Assembly: GCA_002869895.2 (NCBI GenBank)
Contig: NEWP02000010.1
Location: 1-64,000, forward strand
Source: Nitrospira sp. CG24E
Lineage (GTDB): Bacteria; Nitrospirota; Nitrospiria; Nitrospirales; Nitrospiraceae
Reading direction: 5' to 3'
DNA length: 64,000 bases
Shown here: positions 41,090 through 50,694 of the stretch, piece after piece
Numbering within the stretch: position 1 is the first letter of the stretch
Layout of the letters: each line of letters opens with the position of its first letter
Program-made: the position numbers and the translations under genes
Notes under the pieces: model-generated
Databases searched by the model: none
What the model saw: only the letters and a program-made list of their open reading frames with translations
What the model was told of the DNA's origin: nothing

Positions 41090-42454
41090 CTACGGTCGTT
41101 TGAGCATGATCGCATCAAAATAGGTCTCCGGCACAGGATGCGGGTAACGGAGTTGGCCTGACCCAAAGGCGACATACTTCTCGCAAGTCAATTGCGCAAG
41201 GCCGATCGGACCCTTGGCATGGAGACGTGAGCTACTAAGCCCGATATCCCCGCCCATCCCGTAACTATCGCCCGCATTCAGCCGTGACGATGCATTGACG
41301 AGCACTGCGCTGGCATCCACTTCACGCGTGAACCGCATGGCCGCCTGATAGCTCGTGGTTGCGATGACGGCCGTCAGGCAGAGCCCTTGCGCCACAATAT
41401 GCTCCAGCGCCTCATCCAAGTTGGCGACCATTTTGACGGCCAGCACCGGCCCCTGAAATTGTGTGCGCCAATCCTCCTCTTTTGCCGGGACGATCGAGGT
41501 ATGCCCGGTCATGGCCATTTGGCCCATCAGGGCCATCGTCTTGGGACAAGCCCGCACCTCGATCTTAAACTCTTCGAGCATACGGTTGATCAGAGGAGGT
41601 AAGAACTGCCGCCCTATGACCTGTTGCACGAGCAAGGTGTCGAGCGAGTTCGACGCGGCAGCCATCTGCACTTTGGAATTGATCGCCACGTTTTGAGCCA
41701 GCGGCATATCGGTGTCGGCATCCACATACATCTGAGTGAGCCCTCCGTCGAAGCAGAGTACCGGCATCTTCGCCTGCTCGATGACCGCTTTGCGGAGACC
41801 GGCGCCTCCACGCGGAATAATGGCATCGAGACTCCTGCCGGACCTGATGAGTTCGACTGCCACTTCTTTGTCAGGCCGTTCGACGATGATCCATGCGCCG
41901 ACCGGCACTCCATTCTGTTCCGCTGCGTCGCTCAAGCAGACCCCGATAGCCTGCTGGGTCAGGCTCCATTCAGGGGCGCCGCGAAACACACAGAGGTTGC
42001 CGGACTTGAAGCACAGCCCGATCGATTCCACAGTGACGAGCGGACTCAGTTCCGACACAACCCCGATCACCCCGATCGGGACGCGAACACGGCTGACTTG
42101 CAATCCATTCGGCTGTTCCCACCTTGAAGTGACGGCGCCGACCGGATCAGGCAGCTCCGCAATCATGCGCAGGCGATCAGCCATCTCCTTAATATGGTCC
42201 GCCGTCAGACGCACACGAGCCACAGCAGCTTTCATGCGATCTTTCATGACATCGGCTTCAAAGGACTTCCCGACCGCATCCACATCTTTTTCGTTCGCCG
42301 CGAGGATCTTTTTCTCGTCGGCAGCCAATCGATCCGCCATCGCATAGAGCGTTTTGTTTTTAATAGGGCCCGGTAGAAGCGAGACAGTCCGCACGACTTC
42401 CCTGCATTCTTTCAATAGCTTATCGATATAAATCTTAGCTGGAACTTCAGCCAT
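41090..42454 (-). CDS. Gamma-glutamyl phosphate reductase-like protein (ProA-like) without the catalytic Cys
   Basis: The protein aligns with ProA along its whole length: VRVPIGVIGVV, LDAIIPRGGAGLRKAVIEQ, YVDADTDMPLA, NSKVQ...NSLDTLLV, VDASAVLVNASSRL and the LHAKGPIGLAQLT end. ProA makes glutamate semialdehyde for proline synthesis through a Cys thioester, in the segment that in E. coli is RPSTCNTVETLLV. Here that segment is AAASNSLDTLLV, so Ser268 replaces Cys (codon 41651-41653). The nearby His of CHIYVD is also lost (TQMYVD). It is therefore either a non-catalytic paralogue or an enzyme with another chemistry. Confidence 0.85.
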   Translation of the reverse strand: MAEVPAKIYIDKLLKECREVVRTVSLLPGPIKNKTLYAMADRLAADEKKILAANEKDVDAVGKSFEADVMKDRMKAAVARVRLTADHIKEMADRLRMIAELPDPVGAVTSRWEQPNGLQVSRVRVPIGVIGVVSELSPLVTVESIGLCFKSGNLCVFRGAPEWSLTQQAIGVCLSDAAEQNGVPVGAWIIVERPDKEVAVELIRSGRSLDAIIPRGGAGLRKAVIEQAKMPVLCFDGGLTQMYVDADTDMPLAQNVAINSKVQMAAASNSLDTLLVQQVIGRQFLPPLINRMLEEFKIEVRACPKTMALMGQMAMTGHTSIVPAKEEDWRTQFQGPVLAVKMVANLDEALEHIVAQGLCLTAVIATTSYQAAMRFTREVDASAVLVNASSRLNAGDSYGMGGDIGLSSSRLHAKGPIGLAQLTCEKYVAFGSGQLRYPHPVPETYFDAIMLKRP

Positions 42455-42553
42455 TGTTTCCTCGTTACCATGAACCCTTCATGAATAATGCGGGCTAGGG
42501 CTCAAAAAATATCGGCGACTATACCACGCGGTTTTTTCACAGGTAAAGCAGGG

Positions 42554-42648
42554 GGGATGGGGCCTGAGGATCTTCCGTGCTCGCGCAACGCGCGGCCTCA
42601 GAAGGCCCTCGTTGGACGCGCGCAGTAGAAGATCCACAGCCCCCATCT
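42554..42648. repeat. GC-core hairpin repeat, copy C
   Basis: A 95-base inverted repeat in the divergent spacer between the ProA-like gene and the threonine aldolase gene. Core GTGCTCGCGCAACGCGCGG and CTCGTTGGACGCGCGCAG as in copies A, B and D; inner stem GGCCTC...AAGGCCC. Outer arms GGGATGGGGCCTGAGGATC and GATCCACAGCCCCCATCT. The rest of this 410-base spacer has a short stretch of ACGCTTCACG words at about 42765-42782. Confidence 0.85.
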
Positions 42649-42865
42649 CTAAAAGGTGGGTGAGAATGTTTCGCGCAGTGAAGGACAGTCCGGCGACTCC
42701 CTTTGAAGACGAAGTGGGGAACAATGAACTCAGAACCTTCGCCTGTCCCGCACGAATAACGATATACGCTTCACGCTTCACGGGTGTCGAGAACGATGCT
42801 GGCGGACTTTCTAAACAGCCTGCTAGAATGCGACGACTCACTCTTGTCAACCTGTAGGACCTCAT

Positions 42866-43897
42866 ATGATCGACCTGCGGAGCGATACGGTCACCAAGCC
42901 CACAGAAGCCATGCGAGCGGCAATGGCCCGAGCGGACGTGGGAGACGATGTCTATGGCGAAGATCCCACCGTCAATCGTCTCCAAGAAATGATGGCCGCC
43001 ATGTTTGGGAAAAAAACCGCGCTCTTGGTGCCGTCCGGCACGATGGCCAATCAACTGGCCATACGCCTCCATACACAGCCGGGCCAGGAAGTCATCGTCG
43101 AGAGCAAGGCGCATATTGTCCGGTATGAGCAGGGCGCAGCAGGAGCGCTGGCAGGCGTCCAACTCCATTGGATCGTGGGAGATCGGGGCCTCATCTCAGC
43201 CGAGCAGGTGGAAGCGGCGATCCGCCCTAAGGAGCCCCATACGATTCAAACAGGGCTGATCTGCATCGAAAACACCCATAACAGCGGGGGCGGGACCATT
43301 TATCCGCTGGCAACGATTGAACGGATTCGTGCAGTGGCAACAACCCATGGCATCCCGATGCATTTAGATGGGGCACGCCTGTTCAATGCCATCGCCGCAA
43401 CCTCACTCCCTCCTGCATCCTATGCCCAACATTTCGACAGCCTCTCAGTCTGCCTTTCGAAAGGACTTGGAGCGCCGGTCGGCTCGGTTCTCATGATGAA
43501 CGATCTGACACTTCTTGAGAAAGCCAAGCGGGTACGGCGTATGTATGGCGGCGCAATGCGGCAAGCCGGCATTCTCGCCGCCGCCGGCATCTATGCCCTC
43601 GAACACCATATCGAACGATTGCAAGAAGACCACGACCACGCCAAGCAGCTGGCACGACGACTACAACAGATTTCGACGGTTCGAATCAGCCCTCACGACG
43701 TCGACACGAATATCGTCATCTTCGATGTCATCGGTCACCGTTTGGCTCCTCCGGCAATCGTTGCCGCCTTGAAGAAAGAGGGGGTCTTGATCAATGCGAT
43801 CGGTGGAGAAAGTTTTCGCGCCGTCACTCATCTGGATATCTCCAATTCTATGGCCGACGAGGCCTGTGCGATCTTTACCCGTGTGTTGGCGGTCTAG
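42866..43897 (+). CDS. ltaE: Low-specificity L-threonine aldolase
   Basis: A PLP enzyme that splits threonine/allo-threonine to glycine and acetaldehyde. The 343-residue product starts with [17 protein letters not shown] and contains the active-site His region, the Asp motif [10 protein letters not shown] and the PLP Lys in [16 protein letters not shown]. Length and order are typical. No close functional partner is adjacent. Confidence 0.93.
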   Translation: MIDLRSDTVTKPTEAMRAAMARADVGDDVYGEDPTVNRLQEMMAAMFGKKTALLVPSGTMANQLAIRLHTQPGQEVIVESKAHIVRYEQGAAGALAGVQLHWIVGDRGLISAEQVEAAIRPKEPHTIQTGLICIENTHNSGGGTIYPLATIERIRAVATTHGIPMHLDGARLFNAIAATSLPPASYAQHFDSLSVCLSKGLGAPVGSVLMMNDLTLLEKAKRVRRMYGGAMRQAGILAAAGIYALEHHIERLQEDHDHAKQLARRLQQISTVRISPHDVDTNIVIFDVIGHRLAPPAIVAALKKEGVLINAIGGESFRAVTHLDISNSMADEACAIFTRVLAV

Positions 43898-43927
43898 CCT
43901 GAAAACGCGTTCCTCGTGAAGTGTGAA

Positions 43928-44035
43928 TCGTTATGCATTCGAGACTCGCGAGAAAAGTGGGACGGGTCGGAAGTCTCATCTACCCGAATCTCGCCTGTCG
44001 CGCTTTTCCCGCCAGTCTCGCTCGTCTCGCGTGAA
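43928..44035. repeat. GAGACTCGCGAG-word quasi-palindrome
   Basis: Left arm of GAGACTCGCGAGAAAAGTGGGACGGG (43940-43966), right arm of CTCGCCTGTCGCGCTTTTCCCGCC and GTCTCGCTCGTCTCGCG (43989-44032). The arms are partly complementary. Same word family as 37842. Confidence 0.7.
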
Positions 44036-44098
44036 TCAGGCATCTGCTCATTGACACATCCCCCACTGAAATCTAGAATGCCGCGTGATGGAGCATCC

Positions 44099-44326
44099 AT
44101 GCCGCTAGACGTTGTGTCGTTCAAACAGATCGGCCAGATCCTTGGAGTCACCGACTCGCTTGGGCTCAACCGGGAATGGGTCGAAATCCCCTTGTCCCCG
44201 GAAAGCCCAGGAGTGGTCAGGCGATTGACCAACGGAAAATTGGAAATTGTCGTCGATGCGGATCAACCGTTCGAGGACTGGTTACAATCGCTCCCGAAAC
44301 ACATTCAGCTCATACAGAAAGCCTAA
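44099..44326 (+). CDS. Small hypothetical protein (75 residues)
   Basis: MPLDVVSFKQIGQILGVTDS and so on, ending KHIQLIQKA. GGAG lies about seven bases before the ATG at 44099; an ATG at 44078 is also in frame. It ends two bases before the nucleotidyltransferase gene, so the two are probably coupled. A helix-turn-helix look in the first 25 residues is possible but weak. Confidence 0.55.
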   Translation: MPLDVVSFKQIGQILGVTDSLGLNREWVEIPLSPESPGVVRRLTNGKLEIVVDADQPFEDWLQSLPKHIQLIQKA

Positions 44327-44328
44327 CA

Positions 44329-45114
44329 ATGGATAGCCCCGTCGCTCAGCCTGTTCCCACGTCAGAAGAATTGAAGGCAGAACTCTTGGCGATGCCCGAG
44401 CCGCCGGAGCAGCCGGACCCGATCGACGAGCCGGGATTTGAGGATCTTGTCGCGATTGCTGTGCGCCATGTCCGTGGCCGTCGTGGAGGCGATCTCGTCA
44501 GTGTCATCCTGGTGGGATCCAGCGTCAGACGCGCCATCACCTCTCATAGCGATATCGATCTCATTGCCCTTGTCAAAGGACAGGCCGACGGTCACGAAAT
44601 CGTCCGTGTCGCCGATCGTCTGGCCGATATCCGCTATCGCGGACATCAAGAATTCGAGGAGGACCTCCCCTACTCCCCTCGTCTCCCCTCTCTCCTGCGG
44701 AAAGCCCGCATCCTGTTCGACCACGAGAGCATCGGCGCGAAGCTGATCGAACGGGCCAACCATCGGTTCAGACAGGGGCCGCCCCCTGTCAGCATCAATG
44801 AGCAGATTCGGATGAAAGCAGAGTGTTTCCATTGGCTGGGAAAGGCCCGGGATCTGGCGGACAAACCGGCGACTGCCCAATACCTGCTCTCCATTTTCTT
44901 CGATGACGTCGTGAGCGCATTCTTCCGGCTACGGGGCTTTTGGCTGACTGCGCCGGCGGAGGCGCCCAAGTTCATGGCCTCGCGCGATGCGGAGCTGGGC
45001 GACCTGGCCGGGCGCTTCCTCACTGCAGGCACCTTGCCGGAACGGCTCAACTTTGGCCGCGACCTCGCCGATATTCTATTTAAGGACGTACCGAATCCTG
45101 CCAGAATCGACTGA
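44329..45114 (+). CDS. Nucleotidyltransferase-fold protein
   Basis: The segment SVILVGSSVRRAITSHSDID (about residues 55-75) has the GS...DxD pattern of the polymerase-beta superfamily. A helical C-terminal half follows (KAECFHWLGKARDLADKPATAQYLLSIFFDDVVSAFF), as in MNT-HEPN-like or kanamycin-type fusions. The first 30 residues are Pro/Glu-rich. The exact substrate is unknown. It may work with the small protein just upstream. Confidence 0.72.
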   Translation: MDSPVAQPVPTSEELKAELLAMPEPPEQPDPIDEPGFEDLVAIAVRHVRGRRGGDLVSVILVGSSVRRAITSHSDIDLIALVKGQADGHEIVRVADRLADIRYRGHQEFEEDLPYSPRLPSLLRKARILFDHESIGAKLIERANHRFRQGPPPVSINEQIRMKAECFHWLGKARDLADKPATAQYLLSIFFDDVVSAFFRLRGFWLTAPAEAPKFMASRDAELGDLAGRFLTAGTLPERLNFGRDLADILFKDVPNPARID

Positions 45115-45259
45115 CAGGACTTGGAAGTTGATCGGCAGACTGCTGTCGCCTAGACATATCAGTGAGCACTCGATCCAGGTCTGAACAGCCATCAGGCCCT
45201 TCACAGAGAGCCTGATCCATCGGTCCAGTCCAGTCATGACCGTACCAGAAGGAGCCACT

Positions 45260-46153
45260 ATGGAAATCGGTTTTATCGGCCTAGGGAAAATGGGGATGAA
45301 CATGGTCACCCGGTTGCAACGCGACCGACACCGGGTGGTGGTCTACGATCGATCGGCAGATCTGATCAAGCAAGCGGAAGCAGTCGGCTGTATCGGCGCC
45401 ACGTCCTTGGCCGACCTTGTCGGCCAGCTCAAGGCCCCACGCGCGGTCTGGATCATGGTCCCATCCGGCGCGCCGACGGAGGAAACCATTCAAGCCGTTG
45501 CGGCACTCCTCCAAGCAGGCGACACGGTGATCGACGGAGGCAACACCAGATTCCACGACGATGTTCGACGGGCGGCAGAGCTCAAGAAACAACAGATTCA
45601 CTATGTCGATGCCGGCACCAGCGGCGGCATTTGGGGGCTGAAAATCGGTTACTGCCTGATGGTCGGCGGCGACGAGGCGCAGGTCAAACACCTCGCACCG
45701 ATCTTTACCACCTTGGCGCCGGAACAGGGCTGGGCCCACGTTGGCGGAGTGGGCGCCGGACATTATGTAAAAATGGTCCATAACGGCATCGAGTACAGCA
45801 TGATGCAGGGATATGCAGAAGGGTTCGAGCTCATGGCAAAAAGCGACTACCGGCTCAACCTGGCAAAGATTGCAGACCTCTGGATGCACGGCAGCGTGGT
45901 CCGCTCCTGGCTCTTGGAGTTGGCGGCCGGGGCTCTGAAAGAAGATCCAAAGCTGGAACAGTTGAAAGGTTACGTGCAAGATTCCGGCGAGGGGCGTTGG
46001 ATGATCGCCGATGCGATCGAGAAAGATGTCCCGGTCCCGACCCTCGCGACTGCGTTGTTCACTCGATTCCGCTCGCGGCAAAGCGAATCCTTTGCGGAAA
46101 AAATGCTGGCTGCGTTACGCAATGCCTTCGGCGGACATTCGGTCCGCCGGTAA
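45260..46153 (+). CDS. gnd: 6-phosphogluconate dehydrogenase, short NAD-type
   Basis: Oxidises and decarboxylates 6-phosphogluconate to ribulose-5-phosphate. The protein has the nucleotide fold GFIGLGKMGMNM, the substrate motif GGNTRFHDD, DAGTSGGIWG and the active-site Lys/Asn region KMVHNGIEYSMMQ. Its 297 residues place it in the short (YqeC/GntZ-like) class rather than the 470-residue E. coli form. AGAAGGAG lies before the ATG at 45260. It is followed 12 bases later by zwf. Confidence 0.92.
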   Translation: MEIGFIGLGKMGMNMVTRLQRDRHRVVVYDRSADLIKQAEAVGCIGATSLADLVGQLKAPRAVWIMVPSGAPTEETIQAVAALLQAGDTVIDGGNTRFHDDVRRAAELKKQQIHYVDAGTSGGIWGLKIGYCLMVGGDEAQVKHLAPIFTTLAPEQGWAHVGGVGAGHYVKMVHNGIEYSMMQGYAEGFELMAKSDYRLNLAKIADLWMHGSVVRSWLLELAAGALKEDPKLEQLKGYVQDSGEGRWMIADAIEKDVPVPTLATALFTRFRSRQSESFAEKMLAALRNAFGGHSVRR

Positions 46154-46165
46154 CATCGGATCTCT

Positions 46166-47710
46166 ATGCCACCGAATAGTCCACGTATCGATATCAGCCC
46201 GTCGCAGGAAACGATCCCTCCGGTCGCCCCCTGCACGCTCGTCATCTTCGGCGGTTCCGGCGATTTGGCTCGCCGGCGTCTCATTCCCGCCCTCTACAAT
46301 TTGCTTCTCGACGGACTCCTTCCGCCGCACTATGCGGTGATTGGGTTGGGTCGCAAATTGATGACCGACGAAGAGTTCCGTGCCACGGTTCGCGACGGCG
46401 TCGTCTCACATTCCCGGCAAGCCTTGGCGGAGGACAGATGGAAGGACTTTGCGCCACATCTGTTCTATGTGTCAGGGGGAAATGACGATCCAGATACCTA
46501 TGCCAGACTCAAGTCCCGCGCAGAAGAGATTGAACGAAAGTTTCAATTACCCGGCAACAGAATTTTTTATCTCAGTATCCCACCCAGTTCGTTTACGTCA
46601 GTATGCGAGGGACTGGAGCAAGCAGGATTGGCGGCCAAGCCGGAGACTGTAACCCCTTACGCCCGCATCATCGTTGAGAAACCGGTCGGCCGAGATTTGG
46701 CCTCCGCCCAAGCCATCAACCGCGTGACGGGACGTGTGTTCGACGAGTCCCAGATCTTCCGCATCGATCATTATCTCGGAAAAGAAACCGTTCAGAATTT
46801 GATGGTCGTCCGATTCGCCAACAGCATCTTCGAGCCGCTTTGGAACCACAAATATATCGATCATGTGCAGATCACGGTCAGCGAAGCGGAAGGCGTCGGA
46901 ACCAGGGCCAGTTACTACGAGGAGGCCGGCGCATTGCGCGACATGGTGCAGAACCATATGCTGCAGCTGCTCTGTTTGGTCGCGATGGAACCTCCCTACT
47001 CGCTCGATCCGGATGTCGTGCGCAACGCAAAAATGGAAGTCCTTCGCTGCCTCAGGCCCATCACCGATCAGGATATCGAGCAGGTCACCGTTCGCGCCCA
47101 ATACAGCGCAGGCACAGCCCAGGGCACGGCCATCCCGGGCTATCGGCGCGAGCCAGGAATTCATCCCGATTCCACAACGGAAACCTACGTCGCCCTTAAA
47201 TGTTTCGTGGAAAACTGGCGTTGGGCCGGCGTCCCATTCTATCTGCGAACCGGGAAAGCCCTCCCGCATCGCGCCAGTGAAATCTCGGTGCAATTCAAGG
47301 ACATCCCGCAGATCCTATTCAATTCCAATGCGCAACAACCGCAGCCGCCGAACGTGTTGGCATTACGCATCCAGCCGGAGGAAGGGCTTTCCCTCCGTAT
47401 CGTCTCACGCGTGCCCGGAACTCGCGCCCAAACGCATCCGGTGGAGATGGATTTTCAATATAGCGACGTCTTCGGCCGTCCCTCACCGGAAGCCTATGAA
47501 CGATTGCTCTTGGATGTGATGGCCGGCGATGCCTCACGCTTCATGCGGCGCGACGCCGTTGAAGCCTCCTGGGCCTGGGTCACCAAGATTCTGGAAGGAT
47601 GGCACCGGCAAGGGTTGCGGTGGCTGCCTGAATACCAGGCAGGAACCTCTGGGCCAATCGAGGCCAATCGCCTCATTGAAAATGATGGACGGACCTGGCG
47701 GACGTTATAG
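46166..47710 (+). CDS. zwf: Glucose-6-phosphate 1-dehydrogenase
   Basis: First enzyme of the oxidative pentose phosphate pathway. It has FGGSGDLARRRLIPALYNL at the coenzyme site and the RIDHYLGKE active-site motif (His base), followed by the typical KYIDHVQITVSE and a C-terminal region of normal length (514 residues). It pairs with gnd directly upstream. Its last six bases overlap the convergent thioredoxin gene. Confidence 0.96.
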   Translation: MPPNSPRIDISPSQETIPPVAPCTLVIFGGSGDLARRRLIPALYNLLLDGLLPPHYAVIGLGRKLMTDEEFRATVRDGVVSHSRQALAEDRWKDFAPHLFYVSGGNDDPDTYARLKSRAEEIERKFQLPGNRIFYLSIPPSSFTSVCEGLEQAGLAAKPETVTPYARIIVEKPVGRDLASAQAINRVTGRVFDESQIFRIDHYLGKETVQNLMVVRFANSIFEPLWNHKYIDHVQITVSEAEGVGTRASYYEEAGALRDMVQNHMLQLLCLVAMEPPYSLDPDVVRNAKMEVLRCLRPITDQDIEQVTVRAQYSAGTAQGTAIPGYRREPGIHPDSTTETYVALKCFVENWRWAGVPFYLRTGKALPHRASEISVQFKDIPQILFNSNAQQPQPPNVLALRIQPEEGLSLRIVSRVPGTRAQTHPVEMDFQYSDVFGRPSPEAYERLLLDVMAGDASRFMRRDAVEASWAWVTKILEGWHRQGLRWLPEYQAGTSGPIEANRLIENDGRTWRTL

Positions 47711-48034
47711 AGAAAGATTTAGTATCGATTCAAGCTGTTTGAGAATTTCCCCTCTCGTTCCGAGACCACCGATAAATCGCTCGAACTCTCCCCGGTGATA
47801 GAGCGCCAAGACCGGCAATGACCGGATCTCCAGCTCCGCCGGAATCTGAAAATTTTCCTCGACGTTCATTTTCAGGATCAGTACCTTTCCCGCCACATTG
47901 GGCTCCAGTTTCTCGATCTCGGCCATCAGTGCGCGGCAACTTCCGCATCCCGGTTTCCAGAACTCCACCAGCACCGGAATCCCTGGCTGTTTGACAACCT
48001 GGTCGAAATCCCGATCGGTCACGTCATGCATCAT
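47705..48034 (-). CDS. Thioredoxin-like protein with CGSC active site
   Basis: A 109-residue thioredoxin-fold protein: PVLVEFWKPGCGSCRALMAEIEKL, VEENFQIPAELEIRSLPVLALY and a Gly-rich end. The active-site pair is C-G-S-C, not the usual C-G-P-C, which usually changes redox potential. No signal peptide, so it acts in the cytoplasm. Convergent with zwf. Confidence 0.9.
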   Translation of the reverse strand: MMHDVTDRDFDQVVKQPGIPVLVEFWKPGCGSCRALMAEIEKLEPNVAGKVLILKMNVEENFQIPAELEIRSLPVLALYHRGEFERFIGGLGTRGEILKQLESILNLSL

Positions 48035-48046
48035 GAGCTCCTTATC

Positions 48047-48682
48047 TCATAATCCACTTGAGCGCAATGGAGCAAAGACCTCCTGGTACAACCGGTCAGC
48101 AAACAGTCGATATCCGGACGTGCTCAGATGCAACCCGTCATTGGAATACCGAGCAGCAAGCTGCTGTGTTTCTGGCTCTACCGTTGCGGAAAAAAGATCG
48201 AATGCTGCCAGTTCATTCGACTCGGCATAGCGTAAAATCAACTCGTTGAGCTCCTGCCGGCGATTGAGATGTTCTGCGTACCACTGACGCCCCTCCTCAC
48301 TGCGAAGATCGTCACCCACTCTGATCGAGGGAACGGTTACCGGCACCGGCGTGATTCCAGACGCCGTAGCCAGTTCATACATCTTGAGGAGATTACGCAT
48401 AATATCTGCAGTCAGCGCATTCCACCCGAGGTCATTCGTTCCGCCCAGAATCACCACATGAGTCGGTTGCTGCGCGAGTACAGTCGACCGAAAGCGCATC
48501 GCCATTTCACCGGTCAATTCACCGCAGACACCGCTCACAGACACACGCACGGCAGGCCCGGTCAGTTCTTGCAGATACCGCCCGTAGGGCGTCGCGGCGC
48601 CTTGCGGATTATCCTCAGTAGCTGCCTGAAACCCCGCCGTGAGACTGTCTCCAAAACACACAATGTGGCTCGTCGTCATCAT
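48047..48682 (-). CDS. SGNH/GDSL hydrolase
   Basis: Motifs of the SGNH family in order: FGDSLTAGF (Ser nucleophile), the Gly of GVCGELT, the Asn in ILGGTNDLGWN, and the Asp/His of NDGLHLS. Members are esterases or lipases. The ATG at 48682 is the start before MTTSHIVCFGDSL; an upstream extension to 48871 is unlikely. Substrate not predicted. Confidence 0.88.
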   Translation of the reverse strand: MMTTSHIVCFGDSLTAGFQAATEDNPQGAATPYGRYLQELTGPAVRVSVSGVCGELTGEMAMRFRSTVLAQQPTHVVILGGTNDLGWNALTADIMRNLLKMYELATASGITPVPVTVPSIRVGDDLRSEEGRQWYAEHLNRRQELNELILRYAESNELAAFDLFSATVEPETQQLAARYSNDGLHLSTSGYRLFADRLYQEVFAPLRSSGL

Positions 48683-48834
48683 CGATTCGGTAGATTCTAC
48701 CGGCTTGGCCAATGGGTTCACAATGCCATAGTCCAACGGTGGGAGGAGTGAATGGCACACTGACAATTTCTCCCTATGCGAAAGGTAAAGAGCGGCTATT
48801 TTCTTGACGATTCGGCACCTCCACGGTACGACTA

Positions 48835-50679
48835 ATGACCATGGATGAGGCAAAGACAGAGGGCGGTGCACAGCTGTCCGCGCCTTCGAAAGAGCCTGCC
48901 AACCCTGAGTTAGCTTCCGTCAAGCGAGTTCTCGCGCTGTTGGACAAAACCGCGAAATCCCGTCGGACATACGGGGCAGCAAATCCCGTGGCCCAGAAGT
49001 TCTTCCAACAATTGTTCGAGGGACTCACGGCTCATCTCACAACCTACGTCAAACTGGCATTTCTCATTCAACGCTCTGAACTCTACTTCAACGGGGAAGT
49101 TGTCTACCGATCCGAGCAGGATTCAAGCAATGAAAGCGTCGCCTTCAAGCTCTATTCAGATGGCATTCGGGAACTCACATTCATCGAGGGCCTTTCTGAG
49201 GAAGATCTCACCTTCTTGCTCGATTCGCTCTGGGACAGTCTGGACTCGGATGAAGATGACGACGATATTGTGACTCGTCTATGGTCCAAGAATCTCTCCA
49301 CCATCACAATCGTGACCGCCGAAGAAATCGCAAAATCTTCAACAACCGCCGACATCTTTTCGCTGGCTACAGGCGGAATGATGGAAGCGCCGGAGTCGAC
49401 CCTCAGGGACCTTCTGGATCGAGAGCAGACGCGCATCAACAAGGGGGCAGGAACAGGACTTGAGGACGGCCCTGGCGCTGGAACCAGTGATGGCGGGATA
49501 TCAGCCGGAGAGAAAGCCGGAGGGGGCGTCGGCAGACAAGCGAGCCGATTTAAGTCCGGCCAAGTAGGCTACGAAGTCTCCGACGAAGAATTTGCCAAAC
49601 TGGCGAAGGAAATTGCGTCCGAGAGTGCCAGAGACAATACGACGTACATATTGGATATGCTGACCGCGATTCTGGCCTCGGAAAAATCACCCGCGATCCT
49701 GACCAAGTTACTCGCCCTTTGGGGACAGGTCCTGGACTCATTGACGGCTCAAGGCAAATGGACTGTGTTAGACAGTGTGCTGGGACTATTGCAAACCACA
49801 GCTGAAATGAGACCGGATCTGGGCGACGATCACAAAGAACAGCTGGCATCCCTGCTCGACTCCCTCGGTCGACCTGAACGAATAAAGATGATCGAGGCCT
49901 ATTTAAACAGAACTCTCAATGCAACCACAGACGGATTGCCCACGGTTTTGTTGTCGATGGCGCCGACAGCCGTTCCTGCTCTATGCGCTCTCCTGGCTAA
50001 TCTCGAAGCGCCGGCCCATCAGGCTGTCGTCGCTGAAGCGCTTGAGACACTCGCAAAGGATCAACCGGATTACCTGCTCCGGGGCTTAGCAGATCGCCGT
50101 CCCCGCTATGTCAAAAACTTACTTGCCATTCTACTCAAATGGAACAATCCCCGTTTTGCTGAGTCCATCGAAAAGCTGGTCCGCTATCCGGACAGTCAGG
50201 TGCGGAAGGAAGTCGTGCGGGCCATCGGGATATTTCGGCCCAATGGAAATGGGGCGAAACTCTTGGCATTCTTGACTGATAGCGAAGAGTCGATTCGGTT
50301 TGCGGCGCTCAAACTGCTCACGACCGGTCAATATACCGCTCCATACCCTCTCTGGGCGCCCCTCGTATCGGCGGACACATTCATGGAACGATCGCTCGGC
50401 GAAAAACGCGCGGTGTTTCAAGCCATGCGCGCGACCAGTGGCGACGAGGCAGTTCCATTTTTCGAAGGTTTGATCACAGAATGGTCCTGGACCAACCGGA
50501 AAAAAAAGGACGAACTCGCGGCACTCGCCGCTGAAGCATTGGGAAAACTCGGCACCCCTGCCGCTTTCGCCGTCCTTGCGCTGGGACAGAAAAAAGCCAG
50601 TGCCGCCGTGAAGCAAGCCTGCGCTACGGCGCTCATACAGGCTCAACGGCAGCAGCATCTCAAGCAGGCTGCATCATGA
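48835..50679 (+). CDS. HEAT-repeat protein with an N-terminal module shared with the next gene
   Basis: The 614-residue protein has an N-terminal alpha/beta module (about residues 28-135: VLALLDKTAKSRRTYGAANP, LYFNGEVVY, IRELTFIEGLSEEDLTFLLD), an acidic stretch DSDEDDDD, a Gly-rich linker (about 210-245), and a helical repeat region from about 260 that looks like HEAT/ARM (VRKEVVRAIGIFRPNGNGAKLLAFLTDSEESIRFAALKLL). The N-terminal module resembles residues 45-155 of the HD-GYP protein that follows. A signalling or scaffold role is likely. Confidence 0.7.
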   Translation: MTMDEAKTEGGAQLSAPSKEPANPELASVKRVLALLDKTAKSRRTYGAANPVAQKFFQQLFEGLTAHLTTYVKLAFLIQRSELYFNGEVVYRSEQDSSNESVAFKLYSDGIRELTFIEGLSEEDLTFLLDSLWDSLDSDEDDDDIVTRLWSKNLSTITIVTAEEIAKSSTTADIFSLATGGMMEAPESTLRDLLDREQTRINKGAGTGLEDGPGAGTSDGGISAGEKAGGGVGRQASRFKSGQVGYEVSDEEFAKLAKEIASESARDNTTYILDMLTAILASEKSPAILTKLLALWGQVLDSLTAQGKWTVLDSVLGLLQTTAEMRPDLGDDHKEQLASLLDSLGRPERIKMIEAYLNRTLNATTDGLPTVLLSMAPTAVPALCALLANLEAPAHQAVVAEALETLAKDQPDYLLRGLADRRPRYVKNLLAILLKWNNPRFAESIEKLVRYPDSQVRKEVVRAIGIFRPNGNGAKLLAFLTDSEESIRFAALKLLTTGQYTAPYPLWAPLVSADTFMERSLGEKRAVFQAMRATSGDEAVPFFEGLITEWSWTNRKKKDELAALAAEALGKLGTPAAFAVLALGQKKASAAVKQACATALIQAQRQQHLKQAAS

Positions 50680-50694
50680 TTCGGAGCATGTACA

